Of a DNA stretch of 7,611 nucleotides, positions 1 to 7,461 are shown one piece after another. Made by a program: the position numbers and the translations under genes. The stretch comes from Deltaproteobacteria bacterium (GTDB lineage: Bacteria; Desulfobacterota; UBA8473), in contig JAUXHQ010000080.1 in NCBI GenBank assembly GCA_030621455.1, forward strand, positions 1 through 7,611. The letters run 5' to 3'. The notes under the pieces are model-generated. The model saw only the letters and a program-made list of their open reading frames with translations, ran no database searches and was not told the DNA's origin. Position 1 is the first letter of the stretch, and each line of letters begins with the position of its first letter.

Positions 1-791
1 TCAGCCCCCATGTCTTGGTGGCCGCAAGTGTAGCCGGCGTAAGCAGCATTTTCAAAGTGGGGGGCGCTCAAGCCATAGCCGCACTAGCATACGGGACTGA
101 GACTATCCCGAGGGTTGACAAGATAGTGGGGCCTGGAAATGTTTACGTCTCTTGTGCTAAGAAACTGGTCTTCGGAGAGGTTAACATCGACATGATTGCC
201 GGCCCGAGTGAAGTCCTGATTATTGCTGATGGGAGTGGACCGGCATCCTACGTTGCTGCTGACCTCCTGTCCCAGGCGGAGCATGATGAGATGGCGGCTT
301 CTCTCCTTGTAACAGACTCTGCTGAATTTGCTGAGAGGGTAAACAGTGAAGTCCACGAACAGTTAGAGGACCTTGAAAGGAAGGCCATAGCCGAATCATC
401 GGTGGAGAATAACGGCGCTATAATTATTACAAAAGACATTGCTGAATCCGTTGCACTCGCAAATAGAGTGGCCCCTGAGCACCTGGAGTTGGCCGTGGAG
501 AAGCCCTTTGAAATCCTGGGCCAGGTAAAGAACGCAGGGGCCATCTTCCTGGGCCACACCTCACCGGAGGCGGTGGGAGACTACCTGGCAGGCCCTAACC
601 ATATACTTCCTACCGGAGGAACGGCCCGCTTCAGTTCCCCCCTCAGTGTGGATGATTTCATAAAGAAATCAAGCATTGTTTCGTTTTCACAAGAAGCATT
701 AGACAGGGTTGGCAAGGATGTAGTCCGGTTCGCCAGGATAGAAGGGCTTGATGCCCATGCCAGATCTGTGGAGCGAAGGATGAAAAATTGA
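1..791 (+). CDS. hisD: Histidinol dehydrogenase, C-terminal part (5' end outside window)
   Basis: Catalyses the last two steps of histidine synthesis in the cytoplasm, oxidising L-histidinol to L-histidine with two NAD+ and a zinc ion. The reading frame is open from base 3 with no start in the window. About 262 residues are present, against roughly 434 in the E. coli enzyme, so some 170 N-terminal residues are missing upstream. Family hallmarks in order: the [14 protein letters not shown] segment, [18 protein letters not shown], then the active-site residues. Zinc ligands by family alignment are Gln (codon 273-275) and His (282-284) in SQAEHDEM, Asp (579-581) in GDYLAGPNH, and His (756-758) in LDAHARS. 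The Glu-His acid/base pair is in APEHLEL (477-482). All catalytic residues in the visible part are intact, so the gene looks functional. The last codons overlap the start of the next gene, which suggests co-transcription. No other his genes are visible here. Identification is secure. Confidence 0.97.
   Translation, partial: SPHVLVAASVAGVSSIFKVGGAQAIAALAYGTETIPRVDKIVGPGNVYVSCAKKLVFGEVNIDMIAGPSEVLIIADGSGPASYVAADLLSQAEHDEMAASLLVTDSAEFAERVNSEVHEQLEDLERKAIAESSVENNGAIIITKDIAESVALANRVAPEHLELAVEKPFEILGQVKNAGAIFLGHTSPEAVGDYLAGPNHILPTGGTARFSSPLSVDDFIKKSSIVSFSQEALDRVGKDVVRFARIEGLDAHARSVERRMKN
775..780 (+). promoter_or_regulatory. Ribosome binding site that supports a TTG start at 788
   Basis: GAAGGA lies inside the last codons of hisD and ends 7 nt before TTG at 788. 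This spacing supports TTG as the start of the nucleotidyltransferase gene. The next in-frame candidate, ATG at 872, falls just before the LVGGAIRD motif and would remove the N-terminal helix that precedes the catalytic strand. Confidence 0.6.
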
Positions 792-2254
792 GAAAGATCA
801 ATTTCAAGGAATTGACCAGGTCAAAGATCCTTGAGGGTGCGTTCACAGCATCCAAAGAGTTGGGTCTTCCCATGTTCTTGGTGGGTGGAGCCATAAGAGA
901 TTTGCTTCTATCATCTCGCCTGGGTAGAGATTTTGACCTTGCCATAGAGGGTGATGTGCGGAAAACCGCAAAACTCTTTGCTGAAAAGATAGGGGGGACT
1001 TTTTTCTGTTTAGATCAGGAACGAAGACACTATCGTGTTACAGTCAAGGAGAAGGGCCGGATTGTAAATATAGATCTTTCCCCACTCCGCGGACAAGGGA
1101 TCGAAGAAGACTTGAGAGAGAGGGATTTTACCATAAATTCAATGGCCATCGATCTGGAAGACCTCTTTGAGAAAGAGGAGGTCAATATCATTGATCCCGT
1201 GGGTGGAGCGAGTGATATGGAGGAGGGTATAATCAGGGTTTCCTCTTCTAAGGTCTTCGACGACGATCCCCTTCGCTTACTCCGGGCGGTAAGGATTGCC
1301 GCGGCAACCAATTTTTCTATGGAGGACAGTACAGAAGAACTTATCAAAGATAAAAAAGCGCTTTTGATCCATTCTTCCTGGGAGAGAATTAGGGATGAGC
1401 TGTTTCTAATATTATCTGCACCCCTTTCTTCCGAATCCATCGAGAAACTTGATAATTTGGGGTTACTGGCTATGGTGATACCTGAGGTGGATTCTTGGAA
1501 GGATTTTGACCAGGGTGAACATCATGACCATAGTCTCTTTTATCACGCATTAAGAAGTGTGGGGTTTGTGGAAGCGATCTTGTCCAACTTCTCCCATTAT
1601 TTTCCTGATCATACCGCGTTTCTCACAGCACATTTTAGAGAAGAACTAGAAAGCAATATTACGAGGCACAACTTGCTAAAACTCACAGCCTTCCTCCACG
1701 ACTCCGGAAAGGTTGAGACCAGAAGTCATGATGGTGAAAGGGTAAGGTTCTTTGGACATGAGAGGGTTGGGGAAAAGATCAACAAAACCATGGCCGGTAA
1801 GCTCAAACTGGGCCGGAAGGCAAGCCGGATCATCACTAATTTGACCAGGAATCACATGCGAATCCTGAATTTATCCAAGTCAAGCAATGTGAGCCGTAGA
1901 GCTAAATATCGTTTCTTCAGGGACTTGGACGGGGACGGGTTAGACTGCCTTATGCTATCCCTTGCCGACGGCCTGGCAACAAAGACACACTCAGGCCCTC
2001 AACCGACTATTCCTCTTGTGGATGTAATAGAGGATGTCTTGAAGTATTACTTTGAGGAGTGGCTTAAGACACCAGGAAGGCCACTATTGAATGGAAAGGA
2101 GATAATGGAATTACTGGGAATTCCGTCGGGGAGAGAGGTGGGAAGGCTCCTTTCCGCATTAGAAGAAGCAGAAGCTGAAGAGGTGATATCGACCCGAGAA
2201 GAGGCGAAGGATTTCGTCGAATCCATGCATGGTTCATTACCCGTCTTGTGCTAA
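788..2254 (+). CDS. Class II tRNA nucleotidyltransferase / poly(A) polymerase family protein with HD domain
   Basis: This 488-residue protein belongs to the family that adds or repairs the 3' CCA end of tRNA (or adds only CC or only A) using CTP and/or ATP without a nucleic acid template. The catalytic head shows LVGGAIRD (31-38), the metal-binding DFD (48-50), [15 protein letters not shown] (106-120), the nucleotide-recognition segment [13 protein letters not shown] (159-171) and SWERIRDEL (197-205). An HD phosphohydrolase-type domain follows, with likely metal residues H253, H304-D305, H324, H356 and D394. The C-terminal segment begins [13 protein letters not shown] and is typical of HD-type bacterial CCA enzymes. 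The gene starts with TTG, overlapping the hisD stop by 4 nt (TTGA), which suggests translational coupling. The stretch between the core strand and the EEDL motif is short, which leaves the exact specificity (CCA, CC-only, A-only, or poly(A)) open. Family assignment is firm; substrate specificity is not. Confidence 0.93.
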   Translation: MRKINFKELTRSKILEGAFTASKELGLPMFLVGGAIRDLLLSSRLGRDFDLAIEGDVRKTAKLFAEKIGGTFFCLDQERRHYRVTVKEKGRIVNIDLSPLRGQGIEEDLRERDFTINSMAIDLEDLFEKEEVNIIDPVGGASDMEEGIIRVSSSKVFDDDPLRLLRAVRIAAATNFSMEDSTEELIKDKKALLIHSSWERIRDELFLILSAPLSSESIEKLDNLGLLAMVIPEVDSWKDFDQGEHHDHSLFYHALRSVGFVEAILSNFSHYFPDHTAFLTAHFREELESNITRHNLLKLTAFLHDSGKVETRSHDGERVRFFGHERVGEKINKTMAGKLKLGRKASRIITNLTRNHMRILNLSKSSNVSRRAKYRFFRDLDGDGLDCLMLSLADGLATKTHSGPQPTIPLVDVIEDVLKYYFEEWLKTPGRPLLNGKEIMELLGIPSGREVGRLLSALEEAEAEEVISTREEAKDFVESMHGSLPVLC

Positions 2255-2282
2255 TATACTCCACAAAAGAAAGTGGTTCTAT

Positions 2283-5200
2283 TTACCTGGAAAGAGAATG
2301 CGTGAATAGAGCATCCTTCGCAACATATGTCTCAGCTAGTTCCACAAGATGACGGTGGTGGGTGAAGAAGATGACCTGGGTGTTTTCTGAAAGTTCGGCA
2401 AGGACTTGCAGGGTTGCCTCGGCCCTGTTGTCATCGAAATTGATAAGGATGTCGTCTATAATAAATGGCATGGACTCGCTTTCTTCCATATGCTTCTCAA
2501 GACTTGCCAGTCGCAAGGATAGGTAGAGCTGGTCGCAAGTGCCATCGCTCATGCCGGACACAGTAACCTCCTCACCCGTAGACCGGACCCCGAGCAAAAT
2601 AGGGTTGTCCCGGTCATCATAGGAGGGTTTCAGCCCCGAGAAAGACCCGGACGTCAATTGGGAGAATACTGCGCCGGCACGCCGCAGTATAGGGTCCTGA
2701 TTAGCTTCCCTGTACCGTTCAATCTCTTTGCTGAGGATCGCAGAGGCCATACGAAGATGCATATATCGTTCCGTATGATCCCGGATCCCGGAAAGGATTC
2801 CCTCGGCTTCCTCCGCTGCCTCGGCAGCTCCGGCGCTACCATCCATCCTCATAAGTTCTCTCTCTTCTCCTCCTATGGTGTTGTCAAGATCGGACAACTG
2901 ATTCTGCTCTTCCTCAATAGTATGTTCGAGATCTTCAATCAATACCGGCAGATCGTCCGGATTCACCCCTTCGGCATCACGGATGAGTTCATCTGTCGTC
3001 AGACCTCCGCCATGGGAAACCCGTTGAAGCTGAGATTCAAGCTGCACAATGAGGCCTTCCAGTTTACCTTTCTCGGCTGATTTGAACTCAACCTTCTCCA
3101 TCTCACCGTAATCGGAACAGCCGGCCTTTTGACACATTGCCTTTAGCTGCTCCGTTGTTTCTCTTATTGTTGTTCTTGCCTTCAGTATTGTGGCAACTTT
3201 TTCCCTCTTCCTTTTCCTTAACTCCTTCAACGTAGCAAAGTCTTCACGGGCCTTGACGAGCCGGGCATTCAACTCCTCCGCTGATTGGTAGATTGGGGTT
3301 TCAATAAGATCCGGCGCCACCTGTCCCAGCAGGCCTCTTACCTCCGTCTCGAACTGTTTCGCATCCCGCCTGATCCCCTCCACCCTGCTATTGAGTTCGT
3401 CCGCCTTGTCAACCTTTTCGAAAAGTTTCTGTGTTGCACTGATGAAGGCATTGGCCTGGTTGGGGGTAGTTTCAACCGGCAACCCCAATTCAATAACGGC
3501 CTTGCCCCATGATTCATACCATTTATCAAGGTTACGCTGCGCCATTGTCTTTTTCCTCATGGCAGCCGCACGTCTCTTTTTGATATCATTTATCTCTTTT
3601 TCAACATCGTTGCGACGCCGGGTAACCCCCTCTATATCATCAATAATTATCTGGCACCGGTCAAGGATGGCGTTGAGAGATTGATCCGGTGACGGCTCTT
3701 CTTTCCCTAAATGTCTGAGGCATCTCCCAAGATCCTCGGAGTGTTCCCGGATAATCCTCTCGATACGAATCACATCCCTGCGACATTCCCTGATAGTGAC
3801 ACCCATATTGACAAGCTGCTCCTGTTTTCTCAGCCACGCTATCATCTCTTTTGGAGGTTGGGGTTTAATGCCTGTCTCTTCCCAGTAGGCGTCCCACTCT
3901 TTTTCCAGGTTGTCTTGTTCGTGCAAAAGCCTGTCTCGCTCGCTTGCTGATGCTTCCAGTTTCTCCACACACTTATCGTGGGATGCAAGGAGCTGGGCCA
4001 GTTTTTCCACGCGTTTGGCCTCCCGACGTAAGCGGTCCGCTATCTCGTCAGCCTGGTACAAGCTTTTTTCGTAGGCTTTGTCAAGGGGTTCCTCGGGGTC
4101 AAAGGCCTTACTCTCCTCCTCGATATCTTCATTTTCAAGCCATGCCCTCCGCACCAGATCCCAACCACGATCCCGTCTCTTCCGTTCCTTTATGAGTTCT
4201 TGCTCGGTGGGCACGGAACCGGCAATCCGGAGGGCCTTTATCTGCGCATCAAAATTATCGCCTTCATCTTGATTCTCTCTGATGCGGTCCGAGGTGTCCC
4301 GAATCTTGTGACCTAGATTATCAAACTGCAACAGGAAACGATCAATCGACTCGGACGAAGGCACAGATAAAGCCTCAAGGTCTTCAAGGGTCCCGGTCCA
4401 AAGTTGCAGTGCCTTTAGCACTATATCCCCCTGTTTTTCTTCTGTTTCAAGTCTGGACCGGGCCGTTCCTGACTCTTTTTCAAGGTCGCCGGACTTCTGT
4501 ATACGACGAAGAGTAGATCGAAGCTCATCGGCATCGAGGGGAGCCTCCAGCTTTTTAAGGTTTTCCTTTGCCCCGGCATAATCAGCTTCTAACTCCTCAA
4601 TGGCCTCTGCTGTCCGTGTTGACTCATCCTGAAGGCTCTGATATGTGCCGCCAAGGTCATGGATCATAACACGTTTTGTATCTGTTAAACGAAGGGCCTC
4701 AACATTATTGAGGCCGAGACCGGGTCGAAGTTCTGTAAGTATTTTTTTTGCATCTGATTGTAAGGCCTCCCATTTTCCTCTAATTCCGGGCAGATCTTGA
4801 CCGGCCTTAAGGTGACTTCCCAGACCTTTGTGGAGTTCGGTTATGACCTTTGCATGAGAAATAATATCCTCCGGAACGGACATATCTTTGATCTGTCTCT
4901 CAATCAACTCCAGGTCTTCAGTGGCCTTATTCGCATCAGATCTTGCCTTCTCCAGTTCACGAATTGCGTTGCGCCGTTCGTCGGGGAAAGATGGGTCGAG
5001 GAGAGGAGTATCTTTAAACTCATAAAGGCGTGCAGATAATTCCTTTTTCTCCGTTATGATAGGAAGTGCCTCTTTCAGGCGTTCTAACCGGCCTTTATCA
5101 CTACGTAGCTTTTTGAGCCTTGTGCGGATTTTCTCCCGTTTGGCCTTAGCTTCATTTAGAGTTTTTTCATGACTTCCCCACTCACGGCTGGAAAGGGAAA

Positions 5201-5795
5201 GCTCGTTTCTGTTCTTCTTGGCATTCTTGTAATTCGTGATGAGAATGTTCAATAATTGGGTGGAACCTCTGGGTTTGAAGGTCTCTTGTGCCTCATTCTG
5301 AAGGCTCTGTGCAATGTTGCGGAGATCCGTAATACCAGTGCCGGCGGCGAATAGGCTTTCCCCCAGGTCACCCCCGCCTGCCACCAACTGCATGCCACCT
5401 CTTCTCAGCGTCTCATGGTTGATGCCGAATAGCGTGTGAAACTGTTCCCGCGTCACTCCGCCAATAAATTTATCCAGCACAGAATCCGCCATTGGATTTT
5501 CTTTGGTATCAAGGAGTGTGTTCTTGTTTCCCTTGCGCCGTACGAAAGCGAGTTCACTCCTGTCTGAGTGCCGGACAATACCCCCGATTCTCAGGTTTTG
5601 GTTACCATGCAGGAAATTGTCTCGGGTTTGATGCTCTATGCCATAGAAAAGCGCCTCCAGTGCTCTCAGGGCCGTGCTCTTGCCCGTCTCATTCAACCCA
5701 TAAACGATGTGAAGCCCATAGTGCCCTCCGGAGAGATCAAGGGATGTCTCTTTGAATCGACCGAACGCCTTGAGATTAAGGGTAAGGATCTTCAT
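2283..5795 (-). CDS. yhaN: YhaN-type SbcC/Rad50-like coiled-coil ABC-ATPase, partner of the adjacent Mre11-like nuclease
   Basis: An SMC/Rad50-like ATPase of 1170 residues, expected to bind DNA and drive the nuclease encoded just upstream. The N-terminus has the fold of this group (MKILTLNLKAFGRF) and Walker A GLNETGKST at 33-41. A long, highly charged, mostly helical middle (about 165-1000) looks like coiled coil. The C-terminus carries the ABC signature SGMSDGTCDQLYLSLRLA (about 1080-1097), Walker B FIIDD with the acidic pair D1114-D1115 followed by ILINFDD, and the H-loop FFTHH (H1146). The DDxLxNFDD form of Walker B and the GTxDQLYLSLRLA signature point to YhaN rather than classical SbcC. 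I see no CxxC zinc hook anywhere; the only close cysteine pair is CQKAGC at 889-893 (CxxxC, far from the middle). At 1170 residues it is longer than B. subtilis YhaN (about 963). The start overlaps the upstream stop as TGATG. The family is clear; the exact DNA substrate is unknown. Confidence 0.92.
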   Translation of the reverse strand: MKILTLNLKAFGRFKETSLDLSGGHYGLHIVYGLNETGKSTALRALEALFYGIEHQTRDNFLHGNQNLRIGGIVRHSDRSELAFVRRKGNKNTLLDTKENPMADSVLDKFIGGVTREQFHTLFGINHETLRRGGMQLVAGGGDLGESLFAAGTGITDLRNIAQSLQNEAQETFKPRGSTQLLNILITNYKNAKKNRNELSLSSREWGSHEKTLNEAKAKREKIRTRLKKLRSDKGRLERLKEALPIITEKKELSARLYEFKDTPLLDPSFPDERRNAIRELEKARSDANKATEDLELIERQIKDMSVPEDIISHAKVITELHKGLGSHLKAGQDLPGIRGKWEALQSDAKKILTELRPGLGLNNVEALRLTDTKRVMIHDLGGTYQSLQDESTRTAEAIEELEADYAGAKENLKKLEAPLDADELRSTLRRIQKSGDLEKESGTARSRLETEEKQGDIVLKALQLWTGTLEDLEALSVPSSESIDRFLLQFDNLGHKIRDTSDRIRENQDEGDNFDAQIKALRIAGSVPTEQELIKERKRRDRGWDLVRRAWLENEDIEEESKAFDPEEPLDKAYEKSLYQADEIADRLRREAKRVEKLAQLLASHDKCVEKLEASASERDRLLHEQDNLEKEWDAYWEETGIKPQPPKEMIAWLRKQEQLVNMGVTIRECRRDVIRIERIIREHSEDLGRCLRHLGKEEPSPDQSLNAILDRCQIIIDDIEGVTRRRNDVEKEINDIKKRRAAAMRKKTMAQRNLDKWYESWGKAVIELGLPVETTPNQANAFISATQKLFEKVDKADELNSRVEGIRRDAKQFETEVRGLLGQVAPDLIETPIYQSAEELNARLVKAREDFATLKELRKRKREKVATILKARTTIRETTEQLKAMCQKAGCSDYGEMEKVEFKSAEKGKLEGLIVQLESQLQRVSHGGGLTTDELIRDAEGVNPDDLPVLIEDLEHTIEEEQNQLSDLDNTIGGEERELMRMDGSAGAAEAAEEAEGILSGIRDHTERYMHLRMASAILSKEIERYREANQDPILRRAGAVFSQLTSGSFSGLKPSYDDRDNPILLGVRSTGEEVTVSGMSDGTCDQLYLSLRLASLEKHMEESESMPFIIDDILINFDDNRAEATLQVLAELSENTQVIFFTHHRHLVELAETYVAKDALFTHSLSR

Positions 5796-7093
5796 CAGAA
5801 GCCTCCTCCGGACAAGAGCCTTGATACGAGTATCTTTTGGGCCTCTTCAAACATTTCTCTAAGTGTTTCGGGGTCTTTAAGGTTCAATAACTCATCCTCA
5901 TGGTATACTTCAGAAGGAAGTTTTGCCTTGAGCTTTGCGAAGTCGGCTGCCAGCGCTTCTATGACCTCCATAGCGTCACCGCCGGGTTCGCGCATGGCGG
6001 CAAGTTCCGAGTCAATCTCATGGATAAAACGGAGGAGGCTGCCCATGGGATTATTGTGTTCCTCCATCTTTTTCAGGTCAACATGAGGTTTTGTCTTCAT
6101 CTTTATCTTCTCGATCCAGACGCGCCCCCCACTTTCGTCCGTGGAAGCAGCCCGTATTTCGCTGGTCCATCTCTCCGGATTCACAACGAGTTCATGGTGA
6201 GCATGGCATCTGCCTGTGATAATGACCCGCAAGGCCAGAGGCCGCTCATCACTATCACTGATCTTCTTTGTAATCTCAGCCCTCACTCTCCCCACAACCT
6301 CATCCGGGCTTTCCGCTCCTGAACTGTCCACATCACATGAGTCCCAGCGGAGCACGTCCAGATCCAGATGTTCCACCAGAACGCTCCCTTCATCCTCGAC
6401 TGCGACAAGGGTGCAGCCCTTAGGTCCGGTCTCTCTTATATGCCTGCCCTGGATATTGCCTGGGAAGATAATCCAGGGATCTTCGTGCAAGACCTCGCGT
6501 CTGTGAACATGGCCCAGCGCCCAGTAGTCATAATTCTTTGAAAGCAGATCATCTACTGTACACGGGGCATAGGGCTCATGCCCTTCCCGGCCGGTAAGAC
6601 TCGTATGAATGACACCTATATTAAAATAACCTGGTCTTGCTTCGGGGTATGCAGATGAAATGTTTTCTGTTACTACCCGCTTTGAAAAACTCTGTCCATG
6701 AATGGCAACGCCGATATCCTCGATAATTTCGGTTGTCGGCTTTCTGGTGGTGAAATGGTGAACGTTGGAAGGGATATTTTCAAGTCTCTTCGTTATCTGG
6801 CTTGCAGCATCATGATTTCCGAAAACAATATAGACCCTTATTCCAACCTCGCGAAGTTTTGACATTTCCTTGGCAAAGAAAAGGCCTGTGTTATAGTCTT
6901 TCCAGTCACCGTCGTACAGATCACCTGCGATGAGCAAGAAATTCACGTTCTCGGAGATGGCCAAGTCCACCAAGTTGCTTAAAGCTTCGCGTGCCGCACA
7001 ACGAAGCTCGTGAACGGGTGCACCTTCATATCGTTCGAGACCACGAAGGGGACTGTCAAGATGAATGTCTGCTGCATGTAAGAACTTAAACAC
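5795..7093 (-). CDS. yhaO: Mre11/SbcD/YhaO-type metallophosphoesterase (DNA repair exonuclease)
   Basis: A 432-residue calcineurin-like phosphoesterase of the Mre11/SbcD group, expected to be a two-metal (Mn2+-type) DNA nuclease acting with the ATPase encoded downstream. The five phosphoesterase motifs are complete: DIH (D9, H11), GDLYD (D58), GNHD (N93, H94), HTS (H163) and GHVH (H195, H197). The opening HAADIHLDSPLRGL is characteristic of YhaO-like proteins, and the length is close to B. subtilis YhaO (about 408). The C-terminal part (about 240-432) has no catalytic motifs; by family analogy it forms the capping domain and the helices that bind the base of the ATPase coiled coil. The start is GTG at 7093-7091, with AGGAG 6 nt upstream and the metallophosphoesterase strand beginning at once. 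It is the first gene of a two-gene operon; a YhaM-like third gene, known from Bacillus, is not next to it. All catalytic residues are intact, so it should be active. Confidence 0.94.
   Translation of the reverse strand: MFKFLHAADIHLDSPLRGLERYEGAPVHELRCAAREALSNLVDLAISENVNFLLIAGDLYDGDWKDYNTGLFFAKEMSKLREVGIRVYIVFGNHDAASQITKRLENIPSNVHHFTTRKPTTEIIEDIGVAIHGQSFSKRVVTENISSAYPEARPGYFNIGVIHTSLTGREGHEPYAPCTVDDLLSKNYDYWALGHVHRREVLHEDPWIIFPGNIQGRHIRETGPKGCTLVAVEDEGSVLVEHLDLDVLRWDSCDVDSSGAESPDEVVGRVRAEITKKISDSDERPLALRVIITGRCHAHHELVVNPERWTSEIRAASTDESGGRVWIEKIKMKTKPHVDLKKMEEHNNPMGSLLRFIHEIDSELAAMREPGGDAMEVIEALAADFAKLKAKLPSEVYHEDELLNLKDPETLREMFEEAQKILVSRLLSGGGF
5801..5810 (-). promoter_or_regulatory. Strong Shine-Dalgarno for the ATPase gene inside the nuclease gene
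   Basis: On the minus strand this reads CGGAGGAGGC, close to a perfect anti-16S match, and sits 5-8 nt before the ATG at 5795-5793. It encodes the Gly-Gly-Gly near the C-terminus of the nuclease. It supports this ATG and efficient or coupled translation of the second gene, which fits production of both subunits of one complex. Confidence 0.8.
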
Positions 7094-7099
7094 TTCCAG

Positions 7100-7104
7100 C
7101 TCCT
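7100..7104 (-). promoter_or_regulatory. Ribosome binding site that supports the GTG start of the nuclease gene
   Basis: Minus-strand AGGAG lies 6 nt before GTG at 7093-7091. It fixes the start of the nuclease gene; no ATG in frame gives a better fit, and the conserved N-terminal strand (FKFLHAADIH) begins immediately after the GTG. Confidence 0.7.
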
Positions 7105-7383
7105 GTTCAATATGGAGGACTGCAAGGAACCATCCCCACAGACCCTAACCTCACCACAGTCAAGAGGTGCGAAAAGAATGTATCTCTATGGCAGACGATG
7201 CCGGGCTTGTTAACGGATAGGTAAAAACAGACGCTATATCTCAAATCATCGATACCCACGGACTCTGTTATGTTAGCCGAACAATCCCACCATGGCAAGA
7301 TAATATTCGGGAAACGGTTCTAATCACGGGAATTTCAAGACACTAAGGATCCCATGGTAGCGTAGCATTTTTAGCGAATTTCC

Positions 7384-7410
7384 TTGTCTTTTTCCCATCT
7401 TTGCTATAGT
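7384..7410 (+). promoter_or_regulatory. Possible sigma70-type promoter for the acyltransferase-like gene
   Basis: TTGTCT (7384-7389) resembles a -35 element and TATAGT (7405-7410, within GCTATAGTG) a -10 element. The spacer is 15 nt, shorter than the usual 16-18, so the match is only moderate. The position is sensible: it would give a leader of about 45 nt before ATG at 7462. The call rests on position and the good -10 box. Confidence 0.3.
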
Positions 7411-7461
7411 GTCGCACGTATTAACGTCTTCGAAAGATAGTGGCATTACTGGGATCATCAT

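Larger units (their letters stand above)
7094..7461. other. Divergent intergenic region, 368 nt, no gene recognised
   Basis: This region lies between the divergently read nuclease operon and the acyltransferase-like gene, so it should hold promoters for both. I see no tRNA, no strong terminator hairpin and no repeat array. A 63-codon minus-strand frame (7298-7107) exists, but it has no visible ribosome binding site and unremarkable composition, so I do not call it. A TATTAT box on the minus strand (7305-7300) could be a -10 element for the nuclease operon but has no convincing -35 partner. If it is the promoter, the leader would be about 200 nt long. A plus-strand promoter candidate is listed separately. 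Confidence 0.5.

Noticed and set aside
2261..2276. CCAC/GTGG inverted repeat with an 8-nt loop between the convergent nucleotidyltransferase and ATPase genes, a possible bidirectional terminator.
   Set aside because: The stem is only 4 bp with a long A-rich loop and no U-tract on either side, so it is too weak to call a terminator.
2658..3080. 140-codon plus-strand frame antisense to the ATPase gene (similar frames occur at 5568-6086 and 5900-6322).
   Set aside because: These are antisense to genes with intact conserved motifs, have no recognisable protein features, and are expected as shadows of long coding regions.
3114..3131. CQKAGC in the ATPase as a possible Rad50-type zinc hook.
   Set aside because: The spacing is CxxxC, not CxxC, and it lies at residues 889-893, well away from the middle of the coiled coil. 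It falls in a region that in YhaN-like proteins forms another helical break.
4742..4749. Run of eight T (plus strand) inside the ATPase gene as a possible slippage or phase-variation tract.
   Set aside because: It encodes Lys-Lys in a continuous conserved reading frame on the minus strand, and there is no sign of frame disruption on either side.
7107..7298. 63-codon minus-strand frame directly upstream of the nuclease gene.
   Set aside because: It has no visible ribosome binding site, no recognisable domain or membrane segment, and ordinary length for a chance frame. It is kept only as a possibility under the intergenic finding.
7421..7437. Short TCTT/AAGA inverted repeat in the leader of the acyltransferase-like gene.
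   Set aside because: Four base pairs with a 3-nt loop, no GC stability and no relation to a terminator or known operator.
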